From assembly GCA_021778315.1 (NCBI GenBank), contig JAJYCQ010000022.1:1-29664 (forward strand): a stretch of 29,664 bases of DNA. The letters are read 5' to 3'. The notes under the pieces are model-generated. The model searched no databases and was not told where the DNA came from. It saw nothing but the letters and a program-made list of their open reading frames with translations. The stretch is from Acidobacteriota bacterium. GTDB lineage: Bacteria; Acidobacteriota; Terriglobia; Terriglobales; Acidobacteriaceae. The translations under genes and the position numbers were made by a program. Shown here in pieces: positions 1-6,847 of the stretch. Position 1 is the first letter of the stretch. Every line of letters begins with the position of its first letter.

Positions 1-1
1 A

Positions 2-97
2 GCTCTCGATCTCGTCCTGACAGAACGCCTTGCAGAGATCACTCCAGAAAACGCTCACGCATGGTTCAGACACAAAGAATGCAGAGTATACCTATGA
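2..97 (+). pseudogene. C-terminal fragment resembling an IS630-family transposase
   Basis: The frame is open from the left edge to a TGA at 95-97 and encodes about 31 residues. The stretch ITPENAHAWFRH resembles the ending of IS630-type transposases, where an acidic-ENA/DA-x-WFRHCGY pattern is common. The usual CGY after WFRH is replaced by KEC, so the tail may be degenerate. It ends 10 bases before the convergent rnhB stop. This is family resemblance from a short segment only; the rest of any element lies outside the window. It could also be the end of an unrelated gene. Confidence 0.4.
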
Positions 98-107
98 GAG
101 AAATGCT

Positions 108-884
108 CTAGGGGCATGGGGGCTCGTTGGTTTCGGGGAAGAGGGTGGCGGAGTTTAGGGGGGCTTCGGGGAGCGGGGAGTTGCGGGTGGAGGCGGCTAC
201 GGGGGCGAAGGTGCGGCGGTGGAGGGGGCAGGGGCCGTGGTCGGCGAGGGCTCGGCGGTGCTGGGCGGTGGCGTAGCCTTTGTGGGAGGCGAGACCGTAC
301 TGGGGGTGGAGGAGGTCGAGGTCTCGCATGAGGGCGTCGCGGTGGACCTTGGCGATGACGGAGGCGGCGGCGATGGAGAGGGAGAGGGCGTCGCCGTAGA
401 AGAGGCGGGTCTGGGCGCAGGGGTGGGCTAGCTGGTCGAGGTCGATGTACATGGCGTCGATGAGGAGGTGGTCGGGGGGGAGGTGGAGGCGCTGGACGGC
501 GAGGAGCATGGCGAGGCGGGAGGCCTGGTAGATGTTGAGGCGGTCGATGGTTTCGGCGTCGACTTCGGCGATGGCGATGGCGAGGGCGAGCTTGCGGATC
601 TTGCGGTCGAGGAGCTCGCGCTGGTCCTGGGTGAGCTGCTTGGAGTCTTTGAGACCGAGGCGGGCGAGGGAGGAGGTGCGGGTGGGGAGGATGACGGCGG
701 CGGCGACGACGGGGCCGAAGAGGGCTCCGCGACCGACTTCGTCGACACCTGCGATGAGGGAGAAGCCCTGGTGGCGGAGGGCTTGCTCGGGGGCGTCGGA
801 GCAGACGAGCTGCTTGAGCATCTGCTGCTTGGCGGTGGCTTTGGTGACGCCCGCGATGGGGGGAATGAGGAAGAGAGAGGACAT
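108..884 (-). CDS. rnhB: Ribonuclease HII
   Basis: Endonuclease that nicks the RNA strand of RNA-DNA hybrids and starts removal of misincorporated ribonucleotides; cytoplasmic. The protein has 258 residues from the ATG at 884-882. The family motif GVDEVGRG lies at residues 46-53 and carries the first two metal-binding acids (D48, E49). LLIDAM supplies D143 and YGDA supplies D165, completing the DEDD set, followed by ASVIAKVHRD, a typical RNase HII signature. A longer open frame to 1043 has a Pro/Arg-rich, unconserved extension, so the internal ATG was chosen. Even so, about 40 residues precede the catalytic motif, more than in many homologues. It ends the rpsP-rimM-trmD-rplS-rnhB gene order on this strand, but is separated from rplS by a + strand gene. 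Confidence 0.93.
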   Translation of the reverse strand: MSSLFLIPPIAGVTKATAKQQMLKQLVCSDAPEQALRHQGFSLIAGVDEVGRGALFGPVVAAAVILPTRTSSLARLGLKDSKQLTQDQRELLDRKIRKLALAIAIAEVDAETIDRLNIYQASRLAMLLAVQRLHLPPDHLLIDAMYIDLDQLAHPCAQTRLFYGDALSLSIAAASVIAKVHRDALMRDLDLLHPQYGLASHKGYATAQHRRALADHGPCPLHRRTFAPVAASTRNSPLPEAPLNSATLFPETNEPPCP

Positions 885-1136
885 TTTAGGCGAGCGCCGG
901 TCGCAGATTCGAGTGTAGCGGATGCGGGGGAGGATGAATTTCTGGAGAATCGGGAAGGGTGGGGTGGGGGTGGGTTTTGATGCGGCGAAGCAGCGGCGGG
1001 AGATGCGGAATGTCGATGGAATGGGAGGTATTCGGGGCGTCACCGGACGGCTGGCGTTGAGGAGCTATTTGTCCTATGCTTGCTGAACTGCTACCCATTC
1101 GGTTTGTACTGTGTTTCAAATTTTGGAGTCTAATTC

Positions 1137-2144
1137 ATGAGAATTTATGGAAGCTGGAGACTGCTGCTGGTTGGCGCTCCGATGTTGATGATTGCCCAGA
1201 TGTCTGGGGCGCAAGAGGCTGCGCCTGCTACGGCTACACCGGCTGCTACGACTGCGGCGGCAACGCAGGCTCCGGCTGCGCCGGTTGCGACGAAGGGTTC
1301 GGACAAGAAGGCCAAGGCGAAGAAGGTTGAGTATACGGGGCCGAATAATGTGGTGGTGCTGCCGGCGACTCCGATGCTGGATGAAGAGGGACGGCAGCGG
1401 CTGGATCCAGATGGACAGCCGATGTTTAATCCTCCGGTGAAGCAGCAGCGGGATAAGAAGGGGCATCCTCTGTTTGATGAGAAGGGGAAGCCGGTGTTCC
1501 AGACGGCGACGGAGCTGGGCTACGACGAGCGTGGGAAAAAGCTGCATGCGGTGAAGGTGAAGGAGCCGAAGATGATCCCGGTGAGCATTAGCCGGGGGAC
1601 GTTTACGGTGGACGGGATGATTGGGAAGGCGGAGCTGAACTACGACATTCCGGACTTCAAGTACATCTACCTGTATGCTCCGGGGATTGGGACGCTGGTG
1701 GTGTCGAATGAGCCGTTCCCGGCGGCGAAGGAGCAGAAGAACGCGTTCAATGACAAGACGCTGACGGTGACGACGGGAGATCACAAGCTGCAGATCGGGT
1801 CGGACAAGCGAATTCTGGGGAAGAAGCCGGAGTCGGCGTATGTGCTGCTGGACAGGGACTTTAGGCTGCCATCGAAGTATCCGGTGGTGGGGTACGGGAA
1901 GGTGCTGAAGGCACCGTACTCGTGGCCGGGGGGACGGCCGAATGAGGCGCTGGCTGGGGCGTTTGTGGCGCCACCACCGATTCCTACGAATTTGAAGCCG
2001 ACGCTGTTGCTGGAGCCGTGTCCGGCCGGGCAGATGCGGAAGGCGGCACCGGCGGTGTTGCCGGGACAGCCGGCTCCGGATCGACCGTGCGTGCCGATGC
2101 CGAAGGCACAGCCGACGGCTCCTGCGGCGGCTACACCGCAGTAG
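1137..2144 (+). CDS. Exported protein of unknown function
   Basis: 335 residues. The N-terminus has a basic start, a hydrophobic stretch and an AQ-type cleavage site near residue 25, i.e. a Sec signal peptide. An Ala/Thr/Pro-rich linker and a Lys-rich patch follow. A central part holds short repeated phrases (LDEEGRQRLDPDGQPMF, FDEKGKPVF, YDERGKKLH) that look like a degenerate D-x-x-G-x-x repeat. The C-terminal third is Pro/Ala-rich with two Cys. GGAG at 1125-1128 lies 8 bases before the ATG. I recognise no domain. It stands between rnhB and rplS but on the opposite strand, and the hairpin at 2194-2223 ends its transcript. Confidence 0.8.
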   Translation: MRIYGSWRLLLVGAPMLMIAQMSGAQEAAPATATPAATTAAATQAPAAPVATKGSDKKAKAKKVEYTGPNNVVVLPATPMLDEEGRQRLDPDGQPMFNPPVKQQRDKKGHPLFDEKGKPVFQTATELGYDERGKKLHAVKVKEPKMIPVSISRGTFTVDGMIGKAELNYDIPDFKYIYLYAPGIGTLVVSNEPFPAAKEQKNAFNDKTLTVTTGDHKLQIGSDKRILGKKPESAYVLLDRDFRLPSKYPVVGYGKVLKAPYSWPGGRPNEALAGAFVAPPPIPTNLKPTLLLEPCPAGQMRKAAPAVLPGQPAPDRPCVPMPKAQPTAPAAATPQ

Positions 2145-2193
2145 GGGATGCGGGGTGATGGAGGCCTCGCGGCTTTGGAATTGGGCAAAGAGA

Positions 2194-2223
2194 AGAGGCG
2201 ACCCCTGGGGGTCGCCTCTCTTT
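2194..2223. terminator. Bidirectional rho-independent terminator
   Basis: Perfect 12-bp inverted repeat: AGAGGCGACCCC at 2194-2205 and its complement at 2208-2219. It is followed by CTTT on the + strand, with a pyrimidine-rich TCTTCTCTTT on the - strand. It lies between the convergent ends of the exported protein gene (2144) and rplS (2240), so it can serve both. Confidence 0.8.
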
Positions 2224-2239
2224 GATGGTGGGTGGAAGG

Positions 2240-2596
2240 TTACGCGGTGCGCGCGACTTCCTTGAGACGGGCAGCCTTGCCACGGAGACCGCGGAGGTAG
2301 AAGAGCTTGGAGCGGCGCACCTGGTAGGAGCGGATCTTCTCGATCTTGTCAACGACCTTGGAGTTGTAGGGGAAGATGCGCTCGACGCCCTGGCCGAAGC
2401 TCATCTTGCGGACGGTGAAGGAGCCCTGGGGACCCTTCTTGCAGGCAATGACCATGCCCTCGAACGCCTGGAGGCGCTCTTTGTCGCCCTCTTTGATCTT
2501 CACCTGCACGCGAATGGTATCGCCGGGGGCGAAGTCGGGGAGGTCGGTACGCTGGAGTTTGTCGGCCAGCTTCTGCATGATGGGATGGATAGACAT
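2240..2596 (-). CDS. rplS: 50S ribosomal protein L19
   Basis: 118 residues, close to the usual length. L19 sits at the 30S-50S interface of the large subunit. Family hallmarks are visible: [31 protein letters not shown] N-terminal barrel, the [18 protein letters not shown] segment, and the C-terminal [25 protein letters not shown] lies about 7 bases before the ATG at 2596-2594. A much longer open frame upstream reads through the divergent + gene and is not coding. In most bacteria rplS directly follows trmD; here 1.5 kb with two other genes separates them, so it probably has its own promoter in 2597-2719. Confidence 0.96.
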   Translation of the reverse strand: MSIHPIMQKLADKLQRTDLPDFAPGDTIRVQVKIKEGDKERLQAFEGMVIACKKGPQGSFTVRKMSFGQGVERIFPYNSKVVDKIEKIRSYQVRRSKLFYLRGLRGKAARLKEVARTA

Positions 2597-2719
2597 GATT
2601 GATTCCTTACGTAAAGTCGCAGGATTCAGTTTACATGAGATTGGGCAGATATGCAGGGAATTTCCACATGGCTGTAGGGTAACTGGTGGGGAAACCGCAA
2701 TCAGGCGTAGAGTACTGCT

Positions 2720-3670
2720 ATGAGGCAGCTCTTCGCAGTTGCGCTGGTACTGTTGAGTGTGGGTGGGTGGGCCGGTGCGCAGCGCGGAGGCACGGGTGGG
2801 GGAGTGGGCGGCGGGGCTCATGGTGCGAGTTCTTCGAGTTTTCATGGTGGATTTTCCGGACATGCAGTGACGGGCTCGCGGGGAGGTTTCTCGCAGGCGG
2901 GGGGATCTCATTACGCTGGCGGCTCGGTTGGGGTGCGCAATGGGTTCCGGAGTGGCGGGTTTCAGGGAAACAGGTTTCTGGGGAGTTCGCGAAGTGGACT
3001 GGGAATGGGTGGACGCAGGTTTGTTTCGAGGACGGGGGGAGCTCCTGTCCAGAGAATCGGGGCCGGTGGATCGCGGCCGACGTTCTACCACCACGGCGGA
3101 CGCGATGGAGACCGGGATGGGTGGCGGGGGGCTGATGGGTATGGCGGGGGGCTGGGCTATGGAGGATTGGGCTATGGGGGGCTTGGATATGGCGTGCCCA
3201 ATTATGTGTTTCTTGGCCCGGGGGAAATTGGGTTTCCGTATGATGATGGGTTCAATGATGACTCCGGAGGTGAGGGATCTGGAGATGGGGGGTATGGGGG
3301 TGGCTATGAGGGCGGTGGAGGAAATGTAGATGCTGGCGGTAGACAGAATGACGGAGGGGGCGGGCAGAATTATGTGGAGCAACAGCCGACGGGGTATGCC
3401 CAGTCGGCGATGGAAGAGCCCTCTCAGACTGAGGTGGTTGCGCCAACGCGGCATGGAGCGCCCCTGCTGTATGACTCGGATGCGGTGACGCTGGTGTTCA
3501 AGGATGGACGGCCGCCGGAGACGATTCATAACTACGCGCTGACGCGGTCGACGCTGTATGTGACGGATGGGCGGCGGCGGGAGATTCCGGTGGCGGACCT
3601 GGACCTGGCGGCGACGGAGAAGGCGAATCGCGAGGCCGGCGTTAGCTTTGAACTGCCGGTAGCGCAGTAG
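2720..3670 (+). CDS. Exported glycine-rich protein
   Basis: 316 residues. Signal peptide at 1-20 (hydrophobic [14 protein letters not shown], cleavage before QRG). Residues about 22-230 are dominated by Gly, with Ser/His/Phe/Tyr-rich runs such as repeated [18 protein letters not shown] and NDGGGG. The last 70 residues are different and look folded: [20 protein letters not shown] and [25 protein letters not shown]. This tail resembles small C-terminal domains seen on other acidobacterial exported Gly-rich proteins, although I can name no family. Divergent from rplS with a 123-base shared spacer. Predicted outside the cytoplasmic membrane; function unknown. Confidence 0.75.
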   Translation: MRQLFAVALVLLSVGGWAGAQRGGTGGGVGGGAHGASSSSFHGGFSGHAVTGSRGGFSQAGGSHYAGGSVGVRNGFRSGGFQGNRFLGSSRSGLGMGGRRFVSRTGGAPVQRIGAGGSRPTFYHHGGRDGDRDGWRGADGYGGGLGYGGLGYGGLGYGVPNYVFLGPGEIGFPYDDGFNDDSGGEGSGDGGYGGGYEGGGGNVDAGGRQNDGGGGQNYVEQQPTGYAQSAMEEPSQTEVVAPTRHGAPLLYDSDAVTLVFKDGRPPETIHNYALTRSTLYVTDGRRREIPVADLDLAATEKANREAGVSFELPVAQ

Positions 3671-3682
3671 GCGGGCTGAGAA

Positions 3683-4013
3683 CTACTTGACGATGACGAC
3701 CTGGGTTGCCTTCAGGTTGATGCTGGAGGCGGGGGTGCATTCGGTGTAGCTGGAGGCGTGGGGGTTGGGCGATTGCAGATCTTTGGCGGTAAAGCCGTAG
3801 GCGCGCAGGGTATAACAGAGGCTTTGTGACCGCGCGGAGAGGGTCGGCTTCGGGAGGATTTTGGGGGCGTCGAATTTGAAGGTGTAGGGCTTAATGGTGC
3901 CTAGCGGAGTGGGCGGCGTGGTGAGGATAGGTGGGTGTCGGGGTCTGGGCGTGAGCTAGCGGGAGGAAGGCGGAGGCGAAGAGGCTGGCGGATAGAAGGC
4001 GAAGCAGCGGCAT
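3683..4013 (-). pseudogene. Small exported protein gene broken by a frameshift
   Basis: From the ATG at 4013-4011 the frame encodes a good signal peptide (MPLLRLLSASLFASAFLPLA, then HAQ) but stops at 3893-3891 after 40 residues. Shifting by one base around 3921-3940 opens a second frame. That frame continues from the Thr/Pro-rich linker into IKPYTFKFDAPKILPKPTL and ends at the stop 3683-3685 with LKATQVVIVK. The joined product would be about 109 residues with two Cys in the mature part. The length of 331 bases is not a multiple of three, consistent with one extra base. It may be a real pseudogene or a sequencing indel. No family recognised. Confidence 0.65.
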
Positions 4014-4085
4014 GACGTGTCCCTCTGGATGGAATTTTAGCGCTGGAATTGGTGTGTTGTCTGGCGGGATCGGGGGATTATGTTG

Positions 4086-4946
4086 CTAGTCGAGGGAGGG
4101 GTTGTAGCCGAGGGTGGCGAGGAATTCGCGGTCGTCGTCGGAGAGGTCGGCGGCGGGGAGGAGGTCGGGGCGGTTGGCGAGGGTCTTGGCTAACGCTGCC
4201 TGACGACGCCACTTGCGGATGGCGAGGTGGTCGCCGTTGCCGAGAGGCTCGGGGATGGAGAGGCCGAGGAATTCGGCGGGGCGGGTGTAGTGAGGGTAGT
4301 CGAGGAGGCCTGCGGCGGCGTTGGTGCTGCGGGGGACTGGTGCCGGGTTGGGTTCGGGGTCGGCCTCGGGATTGGCGGTGAGGGGCTCGGGCTGGTCGGG
4401 TTCGCCGAAGCTTTCGTAGCGGGAGCTGTCGGCGTGGCCGAGGACTCCGGGGAGGAGGCGGACGGTGGCGTCGAGGAGGATGGCGGCGGCTAGCTCGCCG
4501 CCGGAGAGGACGTAGTCGCCGATGGATAGCTCTTCGTCGCAGAAGAGTTGGGAGACACGCTCGTCGACTCCTTCGTAACGGCCGCAGATGAGGACGACGC
4601 GGTCGAGGGTGGCGAGGCGGCGGGCGGTGGATTGGGTGAAGCGCTTGCCCTGGGCGGAGAGCAGGATGACTGTCTCGTGCGATGTATCGCGGGTGGGCTT
4701 CGGGGTGAGGTTTAGGGATTCCAGGGCTTCAAAGATTGGTTGGGGCTTGAGGACCATGCCCTCGCCTCCGCCGAAGGGGCGGTCGTCGACCGTGCGGTGA
4801 CGGTCGTGGGTGAAGGCGCGGAGGTCGTGGGTGTGGGCGGTGGCGAGGCCGGTTCGGAGGGCTCGCGCGACGACGCCGTGGCCGAAGATGCCATGGTCGG
4901 AGGTGCCGAAGAAGTCGGGGAAGATGGTGAGGATGTCGAAGAGCAT
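4086..4946 (-). CDS. trmD: tRNA (guanine-37-N1)-methyltransferase
   Basis: Uses S-adenosylmethionine to methylate G37 next to the anticodon, preventing +1 frameshifting. 286 residues, about 35 more than typical. SPOUT knot hallmarks: DDRPFGGGEGMVLKPQP (54-70), CGRYEGVDERV (121-131), LSIGDYVLSGGELAA (140-154), and later LLDYPHYTRP. The extra length is a Pro/Glu/Asn-rich insert at about 181-212, between GVLGHADSSRYESF and GLLDYPHYTRP, in the interdomain linker. The residue aligned with the catalytic Asp of the DSF motif is Glu179 (ESF). No Shine-Dalgarno precedes the ATG; instead a GGGATTA repeat tract begins five bases upstream. Confidence 0.95.
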   Translation of the reverse strand: MLFDILTIFPDFFGTSDHGIFGHGVVARALRTGLATAHTHDLRAFTHDRHRTVDDRPFGGGEGMVLKPQPIFEALESLNLTPKPTRDTSHETVILLSAQGKRFTQSTARRLATLDRVVLICGRYEGVDERVSQLFCDEELSIGDYVLSGGELAAAILLDATVRLLPGVLGHADSSRYESFGEPDQPEPLTANPEADPEPNPAPVPRSTNAAAGLLDYPHYTRPAEFLGLSIPEPLGNGDHLAIRKWRRQAALAKTLANRPDLLPAADLSDDDREFLATLGYNPSLD

Positions 4947-4951
4947 AGAGG

Positions 4952-5011
4952 CAGGGATTAGGGATTAGGGATTAGGGAACAGGGATTAGGGATTAGGGAA
5001 CAGGGATTAGG
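4952..5011. repeat. GGGATTA tract (telomere-like, G-quadruplex-prone)
   Basis: Eight GGG runs on the + strand, separated by ATTA or AACA. They form heptamers GGGATTA/GGGAACA in near-perfect tandem. The tract lies between rimM and trmD, five bases from the trmD start. Shorter relatives occur at 8620-8665, 11111-11137 and 6820-6847. The run spacing (G3 with 4-base loops) fits a G-quadruplex on the + strand, the template for trmD. Confidence 0.85.
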
Positions 5012-5077
5012 AACTGTGGAGGTACTTGTTGAGTGTACGGCTTGGGGAGGGGAGGTTTGTGGCGAGGATGGCGAGTG

Positions 5078-5123
5078 CTTTGACGCAAAGGGCGGGAAGA
5101 GGGGAGCTAAGGTTCGCGAAGGG
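5078..5123. repeat. Dispersed CTTTGACGCAAAG repeat, copy 1
   Basis: Starts with CTTTGACGCAAAGGGCG, which contains the small inverted repeat CTTTG-ACG-CAAAG. After a variable 16-base stretch it ends in AAGGTTCGCGAAGG. A second copy with the same two conserved blocks lies at 12226-12269. Both copies are intergenic. Confidence 0.75.
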
Positions 5124-5135
5124 GGTGGTGGCGGG

Positions 5136-5756
5136 TTAGGGGGTTTCGGTGGGGGTGAGGAGGCCTTCGGGGAGGTGCATGGTGATGCGGCGGGCAGGGA
5201 TGTCGACGGAGTCGAGCCAGGCTCGGACGAAGGGGATGAGGACTGGCTCGGGTGTTTCTTCGGGGGTTGGGGTAGGGAGAGTTAGCTGGACGGCCAGGAG
5301 GGGGGCGGCGTCTTCGAGGCGGGTTCGGCCGTCGGGGGCGGTGGCGAATTCGATGTCGACGACAGTGCCGACCGGGGAGGCGGCGTTGAAGAGGGTGCAG
5401 CCGACGAGGTCGCCGACGAAGAAGGTGTCGGGGTCGAGGGTGGGGAGCTGGTCGGAGGGGAGGAGGAGCTGTTGGCCGGCGAGGGCTTCGGCGGCGGAGA
5501 TGGTGTCGCAGCCGGAGAGCTTGAGGACGACGCGGCCGGCGTTTTTTCCGGTGGGGAAGAAGTGCTCTTCGATGCGGAGGGTGGGGGCACCGGGCGCGGG
5601 GATGGTGGCGTTGGGGGCGGCGAGGGTGAGTTCGCGGCCGGGGGCGAAGATGCCGGGGAGATCGCTGAGGGGGTCGGCGAGGAGTTCGCCGCGGCGGCCC
5701 TGGGGGCGGAGGAGGCGAGCAAGTGGAACCCAGCCGGAGCTCGAGATGCCGTTCAA
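5136..5756 (-). CDS. rimM: Ribosome maturation factor RimM
   Basis: Binds S19 in the head of the 30S subunit and helps late 16S rRNA maturation. 206 residues, slightly long. The N-terminal RimM barrel is recognisable in WVPLARLLRPQGRRGELLADPLSD. The C-terminal PRC-barrel part has FFVGDLVGCTLFNAASPVGTVVDI and LIPFVRAWLDSVDIPARRITMHLPEGLL, the last being a strong family signature. The start is a TTG (5756-5754), with GAGGAGG 9 bases upstream. That ribosome-binding site forms the 3' arm of a 9-bp hairpin (5764-5791). Next in the operon after khpA. Confidence 0.94.
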   Translation of the reverse strand: MNGISSSGWVPLARLLRPQGRRGELLADPLSDLPGIFAPGRELTLAAPNATIPAPGAPTLRIEEHFFPTGKNAGRVVLKLSGCDTISAAEALAGQQLLLPSDQLPTLDPDTFFVGDLVGCTLFNAASPVGTVVDIEFATAPDGRTRLEDAAPLLAVQLTLPTPTPEETPEPVLIPFVRAWLDSVDIPARRITMHLPEGLLTPTETP

Positions 5757-5763
5757 AATGTGA

Positions 5764-5791
5764 AGCCTCCTCGACGGATGAAGAGGAGGCT
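5764..5791 (-). promoter_or_regulatory. Hairpin overlapping the rimM ribosome-binding site
   Basis: Read on the - strand, AGCCTCCTC (5791-5783), a 10-base loop and GAGGAGGCT (5772-5764) form a perfect 9-bp stem. The 3' arm is the Shine-Dalgarno of rimM. The hairpin lies in the 48-base spacer between khpA and rimM and is followed by TCACATTTT. It may lower rimM translation, or act as a partial terminator or processing site. Confidence 0.55.
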
Positions 5792-5804
5792 GGAGTGAGA
5801 CGGC

Positions 5805-6134
5805 CTACTCGTGATCGTGGTGTTCGGGATCGTGGTGCGCTGGATGAACCCGGCCAGCCTCGACGATATCCAGGGAGAACCGGCGCTGGAGCTTCATGCT
5901 GGCGGCACCGAGAATGGTACGAAGAGAGCGCGCGGTGCGCCCCTGCTTACCAATCACTTTGCCGATATCGCCGGGGGCGACGTGGAGACGGAGGACGGTA
6001 GCCTCCTGGTCGGTCAGGACTTCAACTTTGACAGCGTCGGCATCGTCGACGAGAGCCCGGGTAATTTCCAACATCAGGGTTTGCATCTCGGAGATAGCGA
6101 ACTGGCTATCCGAATGCATTGGGGAATCGTTCAC
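5805..6134 (-). CDS. khpA: KH-domain RNA-binding protein KhpA/YlqC
   Basis: Small single-KH-domain RNA-binding protein; homologues lie beside rpsP and rimM in many bacteria and affect RNA stability, cell size and division. 109 residues from the GTG at 6134-6132, which has GAGGT 6 bases upstream. The core VKVEVLTDQEATVLRLHVAP, then GDIGKVIGKQGRTARSLRTIL, carries the KH GxxG loop as GKQG. About 16 residues precede the usual domain start (MQTLMLEITRALVDD), and the C-terminus has a His/Asp/Glu-rich tail (HPAHHDPEHHDHE) that could bind metal. Lies between rpsP and rimM on the same strand. Confidence 0.9.
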   Translation of the reverse strand: MNDSPMHSDSQFAISEMQTLMLEITRALVDDADAVKVEVLTDQEATVLRLHVAPGDIGKVIGKQGRTARSLRTILGAASMKLQRRFSLDIVEAGRVHPAHHDPEHHDHE

Positions 6135-6217
6135 TCGTACACCTCAGGGAGTTAAGTTCGATACCTATACAGAGCAGGGAGCCAATTCTCTTGAATGGAA
6201 CGGTCTCGGTGTTCTCT

Positions 6218-6292
6218 GTTTTGAAGTGTCTCGTGAATTAAGTGAAATCACGCTGAACGACGAAAGGCAAATCGCCAAGAACACTTCAAAAC
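6218..6292. other. 12-bp inverted repeat with 51-base loop in the rpsP-khpA spacer
   Basis: GTTTTGAAGTGT at 6218-6229 and its exact complement ACACTTCAAAAC at 6281-6292. The 257-base spacer 6135-6391 holds no convincing gene. It is AT-richer than its surroundings and probably carries the khpA leader or promoter. The role of the repeat is unknown. Confidence 0.5.
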
Positions 6293-6391
6293 GGAGGTAT
6301 TGACATCCGTGAGTTTACTGCAACTTTACTATTCTTCCATCAACTCTTTGGGGTTCGGATGGAGGACACCAAAGGTCACCTCAAATAGTTA

Positions 6392-6652
6392 CTATGCAGC
6401 AGGAACTTCGGCGGGTTCAGTGGCAGGCTGGTGCTTGGTGAGGAGCTTGCCGACGGTCTCGGAGAGCTGAGCACCCTTGCCGGTCCAGTAGTCGATGCGA
6501 TCGCGCTTGAAGTCAACGGTGGCGGGCTCGGTGCGGGGATTGTAGGTTCCGACAACCTCGACGGAGCGGCCGTTGCGGGCGCGATCCTTTTCGATGACAA
6601 CGACGCGATAGTGGGGCTGCTTACGGGCGCCAACGCGCGCCAAACGAATCAT
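6392..6652 (-). CDS. rpsP: 30S ribosomal protein S16
   Basis: 86 residues; primary assembly protein of the 30S subunit. MIRLARVGARKQPHYRVVV, then DRARNGRSVEVVGTYNP and IDYWTGKGAQLSETVGKLL, are canonical S16 segments. The upstream extension of the open frame is unconserved, so the ATG at 6652-6650 was chosen. It is the first gene of the ribosomal/maturation operon, read rpsP-khpA-rimM-trmD toward lower coordinates. ffh, often found upstream, is not here. The short C-terminal tail (HQPATEPAEVPAA) is common in this family. Confidence 0.96.
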   Translation of the reverse strand: MIRLARVGARKQPHYRVVVIEKDRARNGRSVEVVGTYNPRTEPATVDFKRDRIDYWTGKGAQLSETVGKLLTKHQPATEPAEVPAA

Positions 6653-6773
6653 CAACACAGGGGTAGATCCTCTCAGAAAAGCTATGAATGTCTTCAGGGT
6701 TGCCGATGGGGTCCGGGGAAAGCCCTGGGGACACGATCGACACGGCCGACGGACGCAAAAGTCCGAACAACTA

Positions 6774-6802
6774 AGTATCGCGGATTTTGCTGGAATCTGC
6801 AA
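6774..6802 (-). promoter_or_regulatory. Candidate sigma-70-type promoter of rpsP
   Basis: On the - strand TTGCAG (6802-6797) and GATACT (6779-6774) are separated by exactly 17 bases, about 120 bases upstream of the rpsP ATG. Matches to consensus are partial (3/6 and 4/6), so this is a suggestion only. Confidence 0.35.
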
Positions 6803-6819
6803 TGGGGAAGTGCGGAGAG

Positions 6820-6847
6820 CTCAGGGGTTAGGGCTCAGGGGTTAGGG
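6820..6847. repeat. Degenerate GGGRTTAGGG tract, two units
   Basis: Two copies of CTCAGGGGTTAGGG in tandem, related to the GGGATTA tracts elsewhere. The TTA of the first unit (6828-6830), read on the - strand, is the stop codon of the hydrolase gene, so the repeat forms the last codons of that gene. Confidence 0.6.

Noticed and set aside
885..1043. N-terminal extension of RNase HII
   Set aside because: Pro/Arg-rich and unlike the family; the internal ATG at 884 gives a sensible length.
2597..3529. Upstream extension of the rplS frame
   Set aside because: L19 begins at [10 protein letters not shown] with a Shine-Dalgarno in front; the extension is antisense to the Gly-rich protein gene.
4952..5011. 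Chromosome-end telomere
   Set aside because: The tract is internal, between operon genes, with unique sequence on both sides; only the base pattern resembles a telomere.
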